In this document: positions 43,758 to 53,635 of the stretch, one piece after another
How the letters are laid out: each line of letters begins with the position of its first letter
Numbering within the stretch: the stretch's first letter is position 1
Assembly: GCA_964464035.1 (NCBI GenBank)
Contig: CAYXEN010000002.1
Span: forward strand, 1 to 64,000
DNA: 64,000 nt
Origin: CAYXEN01 sp964464035
GTDB lineage: Bacteria > Krumholzibacteriota > Krumholzibacteriia > WVZY01
Direction: 5' to 3'
Notes under the pieces: generated by a model
Told to the model about the DNA's origin: nothing
Database searches by the model: none
Seen by the model: the letters and a program-made list of their open reading frames with translations, nothing else
Translations under genes and position numbers: made by a program

Positions 43758-44036
43758 TTGCAAAACCTGAAGAAATTCCACTTGTTGGATGAGAAGGTTG
43801 AGCAGACCATCAAGAAAATCAGCGGCCTACAGGCCAAGTATCAAACGCTCAAAGAAGAGAACATCGGCTTACAGAAAGAAATAAAAAGTTTGAAGGAACG
43901 TAACCGCGAGCTGACCATGGAGATCGAGGGTCTCCGGGAAACAAACAGCAAGATCGCGGGAAGTTCAATCGACAAGGAGGAGATCAAGAAAAGAATAGAT
44001 CGGGTCCTGGAAAAGTTCGGGGAACTTCAACTCTGA
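43758..44036 (+). CDS. Small coiled-coil protein, ZapB-like
   Basis: 92 aa, TTG start at 43758 with GGGAG upstream. Nearly the whole protein is heptad-like coiled coil (FHLLDEKVEQTIKKISGLQA, then LKEENIGLQKEIKSLKERN) with a short C-terminal helix. Size, composition and place between pheT and zapA match the small coiled-coil proteins often annotated as ZapB or FtsB-like partners of ZapA. There is no TM segment, so it is not FtsB/FtsL. Confidence 0.7.
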   Translation: MQNLKKFHLLDEKVEQTIKKISGLQAKYQTLKEENIGLQKEIKSLKERNRELTMEIEGLRETNSKIAGSSIDKEEIKKRIDRVLEKFGELQL

Positions 44037-44106
44037 TTTCAGGTGCCTCGATTGCTTCCCGATGCCGGGTTGGTTCGATTGCGGCAAGAAAGGGTATTGA
44101 GACCAG

Positions 44107-44397
44107 ATGGAAGAATCAAACGTCACTACGGTGGAAATATTCGGACGTGAGTACAAGATAAAAGGTTTCGCCGACGAGAAGTACATACTCAAGGTAGCCA
44201 AGTACGTGGATGCAAGGATGAAAGAGCTTGCCAAGGGTTCTTCGTTTCCTTCCCACGACAAGCTGGCTATCCTGGCCGCGCTGAATATCGCGGATGAGTT
44301 GTTCAAGGGAAAAGAAGAAGCATCAGAAACCTTTTCCATGGTCGAGCAGAAAGCGGAAGAGCTCGTCGAAAAACTCGACCGAAGTTTCCAGGCGTGA
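44107..44397 (+). CDS. zapA: Cell division protein ZapA
   Basis: 96 aa. The N-terminal VTTVEIFGREYKIKGFADEK followed by YILKVAKYVDARMKEL and LAILAALNIADELFKGKEE is the ZapA fold; a C-terminal coiled coil ends the protein. ZapA binds and crosslinks FtsZ filaments. It is directly followed by the 6S RNA gene, an arrangement found in many bacteria. Confidence 0.93.
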   Translation: MEESNVTTVEIFGREYKIKGFADEKYILKVAKYVDARMKELAKGSSFPSHDKLAILAALNIADELFKGKEEASETFSMVEQKAEELVEKLDRSFQA

Positions 44398-44424
44398 ACG
44401 TTTTGATTTTTCCCGCGATTTCTC

Positions 44425-44454
44425 TTGATACGCCCGCCGCGGTGCTGGTAGAAT
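44425..44454 (+). promoter_or_regulatory. Promoter of 6S RNA
   Basis: TTGATA (44425-44430), an 18-nt spacer and TAGAAT (44449-44454). Transcription would start about 44460, the base where the 6S closing stem begins. Confidence 0.65.
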
Positions 44455-44459
44455 TATAG

Positions 44460-44642
44460 AAATTCCCTACCATGTTCGTGATGGAGTGGTGATTATTGAG
44501 CCAACACCTGGTACGTAGGAAGCCCAAATCAAGTTTGTGATGTCATGCCCCCGAGCCGGGGAAGACAGAGCTTGCTTTGAGGGCATCCACTTGAAATATC
44601 AGGTTCAACAGTTCCCTACACACGGCATAGAGTGGGGAATTT
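44460..44642 (+). ncRNA. ssrS: 6S RNA
   Basis: About 183 nt. The ends close in an 11-bp stem, AAATTCCCTAC (44460-44470) with GTGGGGAATTT (44632-44642), one G-U pair. Inside are conserved-looking pieces: ATGTTCGTGAT near the 5' end, TTGAGCC, a CCCCGAGCCGGGG apical hairpin, and GGTTCAACAG near the 3' end. It lies right after zapA, the classical site for ssrS, has its own sigma-70-like promoter, and runs into a T-rich stretch (44639-44648). 6S RNA mimics an open promoter and binds sigma-70 RNA polymerase. Identified by eye, not by covariance model. Confidence 0.82.
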
Positions 44643-44755
44643 TCTTTTGCATCCAGTTTCCCCTCATGCGCCCGATCCACGAATTCCCAAGACTTTCAGC
44701 AAAGCGGGGCATATCCCCGATGCAGTGCCATTCAACATAGATAGGGGGACAAGCG

Positions 44756-46321
44756 ATGACAAGTTACTGGATATACATAGTCGTCGGCCTGGCGACGGCT
44801 GTAGTTGGTTTCCTCGTCGGCGCGATCCTCAGCAAGCGTATCGCATCGAGCAGCATCCTCAACTCGAAGAAGCTGGCCGAGAGCATCATCGCCGACGCCC
44901 AGAAATCGGCCGAGAATCTTCGCAAGGAAGCCGAGATCGAGGCCAAGGACAGCTACTTCAAGATGAAGATGCAGTTCGAGGAGGAGACGAAGGCTACCCG
45001 CGAGCGTCTCGAAAAAGTGGAAGAACAGCTCAAGGAGAAGGAGAACAACCTCAACCGCAAGCTCGATTATCTGGACAAGAAAGAGGCGGGCCTCAGCGAG
45101 AAAGCCAAGGCCCTCGAGCACAAACAGGCCGTTCTCGAAGAGCGGCTCGAGGAATCCAAGCGCCTGATCGCGGAAGAGAACGTGCGGCTGGAGAAGATAG
45201 CCGGGATGAGCAAGGAAGAAGCCAAGCGAATCCTCATGAAGAACCTGGAGAGCGAGGCACGGATGGAAGCCGCCAAGAGGATAAAGGAGATCCGGGACGA
45301 AGCGGAGCGCAACGCCCAGAAGGAAAGCAAGAAGATCATCACGCTGGCGATCCAACGATACGCAGCGGAACACAGCGTGGAAACGACCGTGTCGGTGGTG
45401 GATCTACCCTCCGACGAGATGAAAGGGCGTATTATCGGCCGCGAAGGAAGGAATATCCGAGCCTTCGAGACCGCAACGGGCGTCGACGTTGTCATCGACG
45501 ACACGCCCGAGGCGGTGATACTGTCCAGTTTCGATCCGATCAGGCGGGAGGTTGCCAGGCTCTCCCTCCAGAAGCTGGTCGAGGACGGAAGGATCCACCC
45601 CGGACGAATCGAGGAAGTGGTGGAAAGGACGCGGCACGAGCTCGAGGAGAGCATTCTGGAAACCGGCGAACAAACCTGCATGGACCTGAACATACACGCC
45701 ATAAACATAGAGTTGGTCAAGCTCCTCGGGCGGCTCAAGTACCGCTCGAGCTACGGGCAGAACTGCCTGAGACATTCGGTGGAGGTGTCGTACATAAGCG
45801 GGATGATAGCGAGCGAGCTCAAGCTGGACGCCCAGACGGCGAAACGGGCTGGCTTGCTTCATGACATCGGCAAGGCGGTCACACACGAGATGGACGGCAC
45901 GCACACCGAGATCGGAGCCGAGCTCGCACGGCGTTACGGTGAGAGCGACATCGTTGTGAACGCAATAGCGGGCCATCACGAGGACGAGGACGCGATATCC
46001 CTGTACACGCCGATCGTCGGCGCCGCCGATGCGATAAGCGGAGCCCGTCCCGGAGCGCGGCGCGAGACGCTGGAAACCTACGTGAAGAGACTCGAGAAAC
46101 TCGAGCAGGTGGCCGACGGGTTCGACGGCGTGGTCAAGTCATACGCCATCCAGGCCGGAAGGGAGATCAGGATAATGGTAAGCCACAAGAAGGTGGACGA
46201 CTCGGAGGCCGCCGACCTGGCTTACGAAATCTCGCGCAAGGTCGAGAAGGAGCTCGAGTATCCGGGACAGATCAAGGTGGTCGTGATCAGAGAGACGAGA
46301 GCCGTCGATTACGCCAAGTAA
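44756..46321 (+). CDS. rny: Ribonuclease Y
   Basis: 521 aa. An N-terminal TM helix ([20 protein letters not shown]) is followed by a long coiled coil (about 30-200), a KH domain ([20 protein letters not shown]) and an HD domain with the metal-binding LLHDIGKA. It initiates mRNA decay at the membrane in known bacteria. It is followed 27 bp later by the ymdB-like gene, the usual pairing. Confidence 0.97.
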   Translation: MTSYWIYIVVGLATAVVGFLVGAILSKRIASSSILNSKKLAESIIADAQKSAENLRKEAEIEAKDSYFKMKMQFEEETKATRERLEKVEEQLKEKENNLNRKLDYLDKKEAGLSEKAKALEHKQAVLEERLEESKRLIAEENVRLEKIAGMSKEEAKRILMKNLESEARMEAAKRIKEIRDEAERNAQKESKKIITLAIQRYAAEHSVETTVSVVDLPSDEMKGRIIGREGRNIRAFETATGVDVVIDDTPEAVILSSFDPIRREVARLSLQKLVEDGRIHPGRIEEVVERTRHELEESILETGEQTCMDLNIHAINIELVKLLGRLKYRSSYGQNCLRHSVEVSYISGMIASELKLDAQTAKRAGLLHDIGKAVTHEMDGTHTEIGAELARRYGESDIVVNAIAGHHEDEDAISLYTPIVGAADAISGARPGARRETLETYVKRLEKLEQVADGFDGVVKSYAIQAGREIRIMVSHKKVDDSEAADLAYEISRKVEKELEYPGQIKVVVIRETRAVDYAK

Positions 46322-46348
46322 TTCACCCCCCAACCTGAAGGGATTCAT

Positions 46349-47131
46349 GTGAGAATAGCTTTTTTCGGTGACGTGGTCGGCAGGCCCGGGCGCCGGGCGG
46401 TCGAGAAATTCATTCCTTTGGTGCGAGAAAAATTCGGTTGCGAAATCATGATTGCAAACGTGGAGAACGCGGCCGGGGGCATCGGCATCACGGAGAAAGC
46501 CTACAGGGAATTGTCCGGAGCCGGGCTTCATTTCATGACTACGGGCAATCACGTCTGGGACAAGAAGGAAGGCGTCGCGATACTGGACAGGATGAGCGAC
46601 ATCGTGCGCCCTGCGAATTATCCCCCTTCGGCTCCGGGCCGCGGGTTCGGATTCGTGGAGACGAAGGAATACAGGATAGCGGTTCTCAACATCCAGGGAC
46701 GGGTCTTCATGCCGCCGATCGACTGTCCCTTCCGGACGGCGGACGCGTGCCTGGAAAGCATCTCCAAGGAAGCAGACATCATCGTGGTCGATTTCCACGG
46801 CGAGGCCACGAGCGAAAAGATAGCGATGGGCTGGCACCTGGACGGCAAAGTATCCCTTCTCGTGGGAACGCACACGCACGTTCCCACATGCGATCACCGG
46901 CTCCTGCCCGGCGGAACCGGCTACGTCACCGACATCGGAATGACCGGAGCGTACGATTCGGTCCTCGGAGTTCAGAAGGATGCGGTCTTGGACAGGTTCA
47001 TCACCATGCGACCGGTGCGCTTCTCCGTAGCCAGGAAAGACGTCCGTAGCGACATATTGATTGCGGAGATAGACGAGTCGAGCGGCAGAACCGTGAGCTT
47101 GAAGCACACCCAGATGAAAATGGAGGAATGA
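46349..47131 (+). CDS. ymdB: YmdB-family metallophosphoesterase (TIGR00282-like)
   Basis: 260 aa, GTG start. Opens MRIAFFGDVVGRPGRRAVE with the metal-binding Asp, then IANVENAAGGIGITEKAYRE, TTGNHVWDKKE, VVDFHGEATSEK and VGTHTHVPTCD, all dinuclear metal ligands of this family. The B. subtilis homologue is a phosphodiesterase affecting biofilm and mRNA. It lies directly after rny and abuts folD. Confidence 0.9.
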   Translation: MRIAFFGDVVGRPGRRAVEKFIPLVREKFGCEIMIANVENAAGGIGITEKAYRELSGAGLHFMTTGNHVWDKKEGVAILDRMSDIVRPANYPPSAPGRGFGFVETKEYRIAVLNIQGRVFMPPIDCPFRTADACLESISKEADIIVVDFHGEATSEKIAMGWHLDGKVSLLVGTHTHVPTCDHRLLPGGTGYVTDIGMTGAYDSVLGVQKDAVLDRFITMRPVRFSVARKDVRSDILIAEIDESSGRTVSLKHTQMKMEE

Positions 47132-48022
47132 GTGGAACTGATAGACGGCAAGGCGCTGAGTCTCCAGATCAAGAAGGAAGTAAGGGCAAAGGTCGATTCG
47201 CTCCCGGGAGGGAAGCAACCGTGTTTGACGCTCGTGCAGGTGGGCGACGATCCGGCCTCGAGCGTGTACGTGCGCAACAAGATTCGATCGTGCGAGGAAT
47301 GCGGTATCAAGTCGGAATACATGCATCTCGATGCCGGTATCCCGGAGGGCGAACTACTCCACGTTCTTCGAGAGCTCAGCCGGAACGACTCCGTGCACGG
47401 GATCCTGCTCCAGCTGCCGCTCCCCGGCCATCTCGACGAGGACAAGGTCGTATCCACCATCGATCCCGTCAAGGACGTGGACGGTTTCCATCCCGAGAAT
47501 ATCGGATTGCTGGCGTCGGGAAAGCCGAGGTTCATCCCATGCACTCCAGCGGGCATAATCGAGATGCTGAGGCGTTATGGAATAGACACCAGAGGAAAGG
47601 ACGCCGTTGTGCTGGGTCGGAGTCTGATCGTGGGAAAGCCGATGGCAATGCTCCTCTCGCAGAAGAGCGATGCCGGCGATGCGACGGTCACGATCTGCCA
47701 CAGCCGCACGCGGGACCTGAAGGCTCACACTTCGTCCGCGGACATTCTGGTCGTCGCCATGGGCAAGGCGCGATTCGTCCGAGGCGACATGGTCAAGGAA
47801 GGCGCCGTCGTAATAGACGTTGGGATCAACCGGGTCGAAGACGAGAGCAGGAAGAAGGGATACCGTCTCGTGGGCGACGTGGACTTCGAGGAAGTGGCGC
47901 CGAAGACATCATACATTACGCCGGTTCCCGGGGGCGTGGGGCCGATGACGGTGGCCATGTTGATGGTGAACACTCTCAAGGCCTACGGCATCCAGGAAGA
48001 AGCAAGCGATGGCGGTCATTGA
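47132..48022 (+). CDS. folD: Methylenetetrahydrofolate dehydrogenase/cyclohydrolase
   Basis: 296 aa, GTG start directly after the ymdB stop. Bifunctional enzyme of one-carbon folate metabolism. Conserved stretches: YVRNKIRSCEECGI (catalytic Tyr/Lys region), GILLQLPLPGHLDEDK, DVDGFHPENIGLL, VLGRSLIVGKPMAMLL and TPVPGGVGPMTVAMLM. Cytoplasmic. It overlaps xseA by 14 bp. Confidence 0.97.
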   Translation: MELIDGKALSLQIKKEVRAKVDSLPGGKQPCLTLVQVGDDPASSVYVRNKIRSCEECGIKSEYMHLDAGIPEGELLHVLRELSRNDSVHGILLQLPLPGHLDEDKVVSTIDPVKDVDGFHPENIGLLASGKPRFIPCTPAGIIEMLRRYGIDTRGKDAVVLGRSLIVGKPMAMLLSQKSDAGDATVTICHSRTRDLKAHTSSADILVVAMGKARFVRGDMVKEGAVVIDVGINRVEDESRKKGYRLVGDVDFEEVAPKTSYITPVPGGVGPMTVAMLMVNTLKAYGIQEEASDGGH

Positions 48023-49232
48023 TCGGGAGATACTCACGGTTTCAGAGGTCAACGCCGTCGTGGGACGGCTCGTCGAAGAGAATTTCCCCGACGTCGCCGT
48101 TCTCGGCGAGATATCGAATCTCAAGCGGCATACTTCAGGGCATGTCTATTTCACGCTCAAGGATTCGAAAGCGCAGTTGAGCGCCGTCTGCTTCCGAAGC
48201 CACGCGGAGAATCTTGAGGTGGAGCTCGAGGACGGCATACAGGTGATAGCCTCCGGAAGGCTCTCGATCTATGAGCCGTACGGCAAGTTCCAGCTCGTCG
48301 CTTACAGAATAGAGAGAGCCGGGGTAGGGGAGCTCGAGAGGGCATTCAGGGAATTGAAGGAGAAATTGGAGAAGGAAGGTTTGTTCGATGCCGAGAACAA
48401 GAAACCGCTTCCTTCCTTTCCATTCCGGATAGGCGTGATAACGTCTCCCACGGGGGCGGCGGTCAGGGACATCGTGTCCACGATAAAGCGACGCTGGCCT
48501 TGTGCGGAGATCCTGCTCTTTCCCGTTCACGTCCAGGGGGATCAAGCGGTACCCGAGATAACGTCGGCTCTCAGGCGGGTTTCGGACATGGCCGACGTCG
48601 ACCTCGTGATCGTGGGGAGAGGAGGAGGGAGCCTGGAGGATCTCTGGGCGTTCAACGAGGAGAGCGTGGCGAGGGCCGTTTTCGATTGCACGATTCCGGT
48701 GATCAGCGCGGTGGGCCATGAAACGGACTTCACGATCACCGATTTCGTTGCGGACGCGAGGGCGGCGACTCCCACGATGGCCGGTGAGATAGCCGTTCCC
48801 CGCAGGGACGAGGTGATAGCCGGCATAGAGGAGATTACGGGCAGGATGACGAGATTCATACAGGGTTTGCTCGCCTTGCACACTTCCAGGCTCAAGGAGT
48901 TGCTGGGCAGTTATGCCTTGGGCAAAGTGCGCGGAAGCGTTGAAAGCGCTCTGCAGAGGCTCGATTACGCCCGCGAAAAACTGCAGGGCGTGATGGCCTC
49001 GTTGCTCGAGGAGAAGCAAGCTTGCTTGAGGCAGAAGCTCGCCGTGCTGCAATCGCTCTCCCCGAAGGCGGTGTTGGCGAGAGGCTTCGCTCTGTGTTCC
49101 GATTCGGGGACGGGCAAAGTGATAAGGTCTGCCGATGAGGCCTTCCGGGCGGGGGGCATGAGGGTCACTTTTCAAGACGGGAGCGTGAGAGCGGACGTCA
49201 AGGAGAGAGAAAATGGCGGAGAAGAAGGATAG
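48009..49232 (+). CDS. xseA: Exodeoxyribonuclease VII large subunit
   Basis: 407 aa. N-terminal OB-fold (EISNLKRHTSGHVYFTLKD), then the catalytic region with GVITSPTGAAVRDIVSTIKR, VGRGGGSLEDLWAFNEE and ISAVGHETDFTITDFVAD, and a C-terminal coiled-coil stretch. Degrades single-stranded DNA with XseB. It overlaps folD by 14 bp and xseB by 20 bp. Confidence 0.97.
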   Translation: MAVIDREILTVSEVNAVVGRLVEENFPDVAVLGEISNLKRHTSGHVYFTLKDSKAQLSAVCFRSHAENLEVELEDGIQVIASGRLSIYEPYGKFQLVAYRIERAGVGELERAFRELKEKLEKEGLFDAENKKPLPSFPFRIGVITSPTGAAVRDIVSTIKRRWPCAEILLFPVHVQGDQAVPEITSALRRVSDMADVDLVIVGRGGGSLEDLWAFNEESVARAVFDCTIPVISAVGHETDFTITDFVADARAATPTMAGEIAVPRRDEVIAGIEEITGRMTRFIQGLLALHTSRLKELLGSYALGKVRGSVESALQRLDYAREKLQGVMASLLEEKQACLRQKLAVLQSLSPKAVLARGFALCSDSGTGKVIRSADEAFRAGGMRVTFQDGSVRADVKERENGGEEG

Positions 49233-49446
49233 TTTCGAAGAATCCATGCGGAAGCTGGAGGCGGTGGTGGAGCAGCTCGAAAAGGGTGACTTCACGCTCG
49301 AGGAATCGCTGGAGAAATTCGAGGAAGGACTCGCTCTGGGAAAGCGATGCAGGGAGATCCTCGAAAAAGCCCGGGCGAGGGTGAAAAAGATCGTGGAAGA
49401 CAGCGAAGGTGAAGCGGAGGAAAAGGACGTAAGCGATGAGTTCTGA
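49213..49446 (+). CDS. xseB: Exodeoxyribonuclease VII small subunit
   Basis: 77 aa. FEESMRKLEAVVEQLEKGDF, then TLEESLEKFEEGLALGKRC, the family hallmark, and a short acidic tail. Translationally coupled to both neighbours (20-bp and 11-bp overlaps). Confidence 0.95.
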   Translation: MAEKKDSFEESMRKLEAVVEQLEKGDFTLEESLEKFEEGLALGKRCREILEKARARVKKIVEDSEGEAEEKDVSDEF

Positions 49447-50347
49447 AACTTCCGAGGAAGTTCTCCAGTCGGCTTTGAGCAGGGAGAGAGAGTCCATCGA
49501 ATGTAGACTGGGGGAGCTTCTCTCAGACCTCGAGGATGCACCGGATACGCTGAGGGAAGCGATGCGGTACTCGCTTCTCGATGGAGGCAAGCGCCTCCGC
49601 CCGATACTATGTCTGTGGGCGCACGATCTCCTCGAGGGGTCCTCCCGCGAGGCGTGCCTCGACGTGGCGTGTGCCATCGAGGTCTTGCATACGTATACTC
49701 TGATTCACGACGATCTTCCCTGCATGGACGACGACGACCTGAGAAGGGGCAGGCCGAGCTCGCACAAGCGGTTCGGCGAGGCCGCTGCGATCCTGGCCGG
49801 CGACGCTCTGCTCACCATGTGTTTCTCGATCATCGCCGGAATAACCGGGCGTTGGGGAGTGAGCGCCGATACGGCGGTGGAGATAGCGGCTATCATCGCG
49901 AGAGCGGGGGGAGCGGAGGGAGTGGTCGGAGGCCAGGTTCTGGATCTGGAAGGAGAGAGACTCCAGGTGGATATCGAGCGCGTGAGAGAGATCCATCTCA
50001 AGAAGACGGCGGCGTTGATCGCCGCTGCGGTGGAGTGCGGCGCGGTTATGGGGGGGGCGGACCGGGCCTTGCGTGAGCGTGCGAGAATGATCGGTCTCCA
50101 AGCCGGCGAGGCGTTTCAGATAATCGATGACCTCTTGGACATCGAGGTGGATACGGCGACCCTGGGCAAGAAGAGCGGCAAGGACGAGGCGCAGGGCAAG
50201 CAGACTTACCCCGCCGCAGTGGGCAGGGAGAGAGCGAGGGAGCGGGCGGGGGAATTGATTCTCGAGGCCAAGCGGGGGCTTCGCTCACTGGGGGACGATC
50301 CCAGGCTGGAGGCGCTTCTGGATTTCATCCTCGCAAGGCGTTCCTAG
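49436..50347 (+). CDS. ispA: Polyprenyl (farnesyl/geranyl-type) diphosphate synthase
   Basis: 303 aa. Both Asp-rich motifs are present: LIHDDLPCMDDDDLRRG and EAFQIIDDLLDIEVD, with LLDGGKRLRPIL at the start and DEAQGKQTYPAAVG later. It condenses IPP with allylic diphosphates; chain length is probably C15, from the family and its dxs neighbour. Upstream of dxs in the same unit, so the cluster feeds isoprenoid synthesis. Confidence 0.93.
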   Translation: MSSETSEEVLQSALSRERESIECRLGELLSDLEDAPDTLREAMRYSLLDGGKRLRPILCLWAHDLLEGSSREACLDVACAIEVLHTYTLIHDDLPCMDDDDLRRGRPSSHKRFGEAAAILAGDALLTMCFSIIAGITGRWGVSADTAVEIAAIIARAGGAEGVVGGQVLDLEGERLQVDIERVREIHLKKTAALIAAAVECGAVMGGADRALRERARMIGLQAGEAFQIIDDLLDIEVDTATLGKKSGKDEAQGKQTYPAAVGRERARERAGELILEAKRGLRSLGDDPRLEALLDFILARRS

Positions 50348-50365
50348 CCTTGGAAAGCGGGTTTC

Positions 50366-50821
50366 ATGCTGGAAATCATCGGAAACAAGCCTTTTCTCGC
50401 TGCGATCCTCGCGGGGGCGGCCGCGCAGACCATCAAAGTAGTAACTTTCCTGCTGATAGAAAAGAGAGTAAACTATAGGAGGCTGGTACAGACCGAGGGA
50501 AGCCCGAACATGCACAGTGCGGCCATGTCCGCGCTCACGCTGGCTGTCGGCTTCAAGAGCGGTTTCGGCTCGCTGGTCTTCGCGCTCTCGATCTGCCTGA
50601 GCCTTCTGGTGATGGTGGATACCCTGAACGTGAGAAACGCCACATCCAAACAGGCGGCGGTGATATACTTCGTCGTCGAAAGACTGCGGATGAGAAAGCA
50701 TCCCGAGCTGGCTGAAGAGGGCCCGTATGTGGCAAGCCCCTCGGCGCAGGTTTCCTATTCACTCGTCGATGTCCTGAGCGGAGTCGTTCTGGGCGTCGTA
50801 ATGACCATGCTTCTGGTTTGA
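50366..50821 (+). CDS. Divergent PAP2-family (DUF212) membrane protein
   Basis: 151 aa. Opens with NKPFLAAILAGAAAQTIKVV, then EGSPNMHSAAMSALTLAVG with the conserved His-containing motif and VMVDTLNVRNATSKQA, and a last TM (LVDVLSGVVLGVVMTMLLV). This is the DUF212 family, related to PAP2 phosphatases, often next to isoprenoid genes. A lipid-phosphate phosphatase role is plausible but not shown for this family. Confidence 0.88.
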   Translation: MLEIIGNKPFLAAILAGAAAQTIKVVTFLLIEKRVNYRRLVQTEGSPNMHSAAMSALTLAVGFKSGFGSLVFALSICLSLLVMVDTLNVRNATSKQAAVIYFVVERLRMRKHPELAEEGPYVASPSAQVSYSLVDVLSGVVLGVVMTMLLV

Positions 50822-50839
50822 CATCGGATGGAGATACAA

Positions 50840-52750
50840 ATGGCCGGATTGATCGACAAGATAGATTCACCCGCAGATCTCAAGAAGTTTCCCGTCGAGC
50901 GACTTCCCGATATAGCTGCCGAGTTGCGTGAAAGAATAATCGAGGTCGTGTCCAAGACCGGTGGACATCTGGGGGCAAGCCTGGGCGCCGTGGAGATCAC
51001 GCTGGCCTTGCATTATGTCTTCGATGCACCCAGGGACAAGATCATCTGGGACGTCGGTCATCAAGCCTACAGCCACAAGCTTCTCACCGGCAGGAGGGAG
51101 GAGTTCGAGACCCTGCGCCGCAAGGGAGGGATAAGCGGGTTTCCCAAGAGGGACGAGAGCGAATACGACGCTTTCGGCGTCGGGCATGCGAGTACGTCCA
51201 TTAGCGCCGCCCTGGGAATGGCGTGCGCGCGGGACCTGGCGGGGGACGACTACAGGGTGGTCGCCGTGGTGGGAGACGGCGCCTTGACCGGGGGAATCTC
51301 GTTCGAGGCCATCAACAATGCGGGAATGATGAAGAGGGATCTCCTGATCATCCTGAACGACAACAAGATGTCCATTTCGCGGAACGTCGGCGCCCTGTCG
51401 AAGTACCTCACGATGATAACGTCGGGCAAGATCTACAACCGCATGGAAGCCGACGTCTGGGAACTCCTGGGACTGATCCCGAAGGTGGGAGGCAAGACGC
51501 GGAAGCTGGCCAAGAGGATAAAGGAGAGCATCAAGAACCTCATCGTTCCCGGCGTAATCTTCGAGGAGCTCGGATTCAAGTACTTCGGACCGGTCGACGG
51601 ACACAACGTCGAGTTTCTCGTGCAAACGCTCAGAGACATCAAGAAACTCAAGGGCCCGATCATCCTGCATACCTTGACGCGGAAAGGAAAGGGCTACGAG
51701 TTCGCCGAAAAGGACGATCTGTGCTGTCACGGTGTGAGCAGTTTCGACAAGGTTCCCGGCGACAGGAAAGGCGACGACAGGGTGCCGACATACACGAAGG
51801 TGTTCGGCGATACGATGCTGGAAGTCGCCGAAAGGGACGAGTCGGTCGTGGCTATAACCGCCGCGATGCCGGACAACACCGGCCTGAAGCCTTTTGCGGA
51901 AAAGTATCCCGATCGCTTCTTCGACGTCGGGATCGCCGAGCAGCACGCGGTGACGTTCGCGGCGGGGCTCGCGGTGGAAGGATTGAAACCGGTCGTGGCG
52001 ATCTACTCGACTTTTCTCCAGAGGGCCTTCGACCAGGTGATTCACGACGTGGCCTTGCAGAAACTGCCCGTTCGCTTCGTACTCGATCGTGGCGGACTGG
52101 TAGGGGAGGACGGCCCCACGCATCACGGTGCGTTCGATTTGAGCTACATGCGTTTGATCCCCGACATGGTCTTCATGTCCCCGAAAGACGAAAACGAATT
52201 GCGCAACATGATAGCGACTCTCATATCCTACGACGAGGGCCCGATCGCCGTCCGCTTTCCGCGGGGCAAGGGAGCCGGAGTGGAATTGGACGAATCCCCG
52301 GCGGCGATTCCCATCGGTCGAGCCGAGATAGTTAAGGAGGGGCGGGACATGGCTTTCATAGCCGTCGGCAGCGCGGTGGCAACGTGCCTTCAGGCGGCCC
52401 GGAATCTCCAGGAGACGCACAGGGTCGACGCGATGGTCGTGAACGCGCGTTTCATAAAGCCGCTGGATGAAGAATTGATCATTGGTTTGGCCGAGAAGGG
52501 CATACCGATTCTCACCGTCGAGGAAAACGTTCTCGCCGGGGGATTCGGCGGGGGTGTGCTCGAGCTGCTGATCCGTAACGGGATAGAAAAGGCGAGGGTG
52601 ATGAATGCGGGTATCCCCGACCGTTTCATAGAACACGGCAGCAGGAGCGAGCTCTTGCAAGACATCGGATTGGATGCAGATTCCATCACGGCGACGGCCG
52701 AAGAGCTCTTGGGATTCCACGTCGAGAAGAAGATGTTCAACCGTTCGTGA
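50840..52750 (+). CDS. dxs: 1-Deoxy-D-xylulose-5-phosphate synthase
   Basis: 636 aa from the ATG at 50840, which has GGAG 6 nt upstream; an ATG at 50828 has none. Thiamine-diphosphate enzyme: GHLGASLGAVEITLALHYVF, the ThDP/Mg motif GDGALTGGISFEAINNAG, then the pyrimidine domain with YSTFLQRAFDQVIHDVALQ and DRGGLVGEDGPTHHG. First step of the MEP isoprenoid pathway. Neighbours ispA and nadK fit a common cluster. Confidence 0.97.
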   Translation: MAGLIDKIDSPADLKKFPVERLPDIAAELRERIIEVVSKTGGHLGASLGAVEITLALHYVFDAPRDKIIWDVGHQAYSHKLLTGRREEFETLRRKGGISGFPKRDESEYDAFGVGHASTSISAALGMACARDLAGDDYRVVAVVGDGALTGGISFEAINNAGMMKRDLLIILNDNKMSISRNVGALSKYLTMITSGKIYNRMEADVWELLGLIPKVGGKTRKLAKRIKESIKNLIVPGVIFEELGFKYFGPVDGHNVEFLVQTLRDIKKLKGPIILHTLTRKGKGYEFAEKDDLCCHGVSSFDKVPGDRKGDDRVPTYTKVFGDTMLEVAERDESVVAITAAMPDNTGLKPFAEKYPDRFFDVGIAEQHAVTFAAGLAVEGLKPVVAIYSTFLQRAFDQVIHDVALQKLPVRFVLDRGGLVGEDGPTHHGAFDLSYMRLIPDMVFMSPKDENELRNMIATLISYDEGPIAVRFPRGKGAGVELDESPAAIPIGRAEIVKEGRDMAFIAVGSAVATCLQAARNLQETHRVDAMVVNARFIKPLDEELIIGLAEKGIPILTVEENVLAGGFGGGVLELLIRNGIEKARVMNAGIPDRFIEHGSRSELLQDIGLDADSITATAEELLGFHVEKKMFNRS

Positions 52751-52769
52751 ATTGAAGGCGGGTGAGGAA

Positions 52770-53597
52770 ATGACGTTCAAGCGCGTGGGGGTTGTCGCCA
52801 ACCTCGAGAAGAAAGAGGCGGTGGATTTCCTGGGAAAACTCGTTCCCGAACTTACGAACGGCGGGTTCGAAGCCTTCCTTGCTCCCGAGATCAAGGACGT
52901 TTACAAAACGAAAGTCGATTACGAGATTCCATCCGATTGCGACATGATAATCGCTCTCGGGGGCGACGGCACCATTCTGAAAGTAGCGCGGAAATATTCG
53001 CAAGACGAGATACCGATATTCGGCATAAATCTGGGCAGGCTGGGATTTCTGGCGGAGGAGGTCGGCCTCGGCGGTCTCGAGAGGATAATGGAGGGTAGAT
53101 TCAAGATCCAGGATCGAATGCGAATATCCGCGCGCGTAATGAAGGACGACGAAGTGCTCGCCAGGCTCGACGCACTGAACGACGTCGTCGTTCACGGAGC
53201 CGGCTTTTCCCGGATGATAACCATACGAACCGAGGTCGACAGCAAGCTGATCCGCGAGTACACGGCGGACGGGATAATACTGGCGACGCCGACGGGTTCG
53301 ACGGCATATTCCCTGTCGGCCGGCGGGCCGTTGCTCACTCCGACGATAGAAGCAATGTTGCTTACGCCTCTTTGCCCGCATTCACTGAGTATCCGCCCGA
53401 TCGTGCTGGATGCTTCCGAGAAGATCTTCGTGCGCATCGTTTCCAGCAAGTCGAAGTGTATGATCACGGCGGACGGGCAGGTGAGCTCCGATCTCGAAAA
53501 AAGCTGGTCGGTGGTCGTTGAGAAGAGCAGGCACGTCACGAAACTCGTCATCCCCGACGATTACGATTTCTTTGCATTGCTCCGCGACAAGCTTTGA
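52770..53597 (+). CDS. nadK: NAD kinase
   Basis: 275 aa from the ATG at 52770 (GGTGAGGAA upstream). Motif GGDGTIL at 64-70, GINLGRLGFLAE, then DGIILATPTGSTAYSLSAGG and LRPIVLD-like LSIRPIVLDAS. Phosphorylates NAD to NADP in the cytoplasm. It ends 38 bp before recN, a common pairing. Confidence 0.96.
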   Translation: MTFKRVGVVANLEKKEAVDFLGKLVPELTNGGFEAFLAPEIKDVYKTKVDYEIPSDCDMIIALGGDGTILKVARKYSQDEIPIFGINLGRLGFLAEEVGLGGLERIMEGRFKIQDRMRISARVMKDDEVLARLDALNDVVVHGAGFSRMITIRTEVDSKLIREYTADGIILATPTGSTAYSLSAGGPLLTPTIEAMLLTPLCPHSLSIRPIVLDASEKIFVRIVSSKSKCMITADGQVSSDLEKSWSVVVEKSRHVTKLVIPDDYDFFALLRDKL

Positions 53598-53635
53598 TGA
53601 CGGCTTGATACGGAGCCGCGACGATTTCTCCTGAC

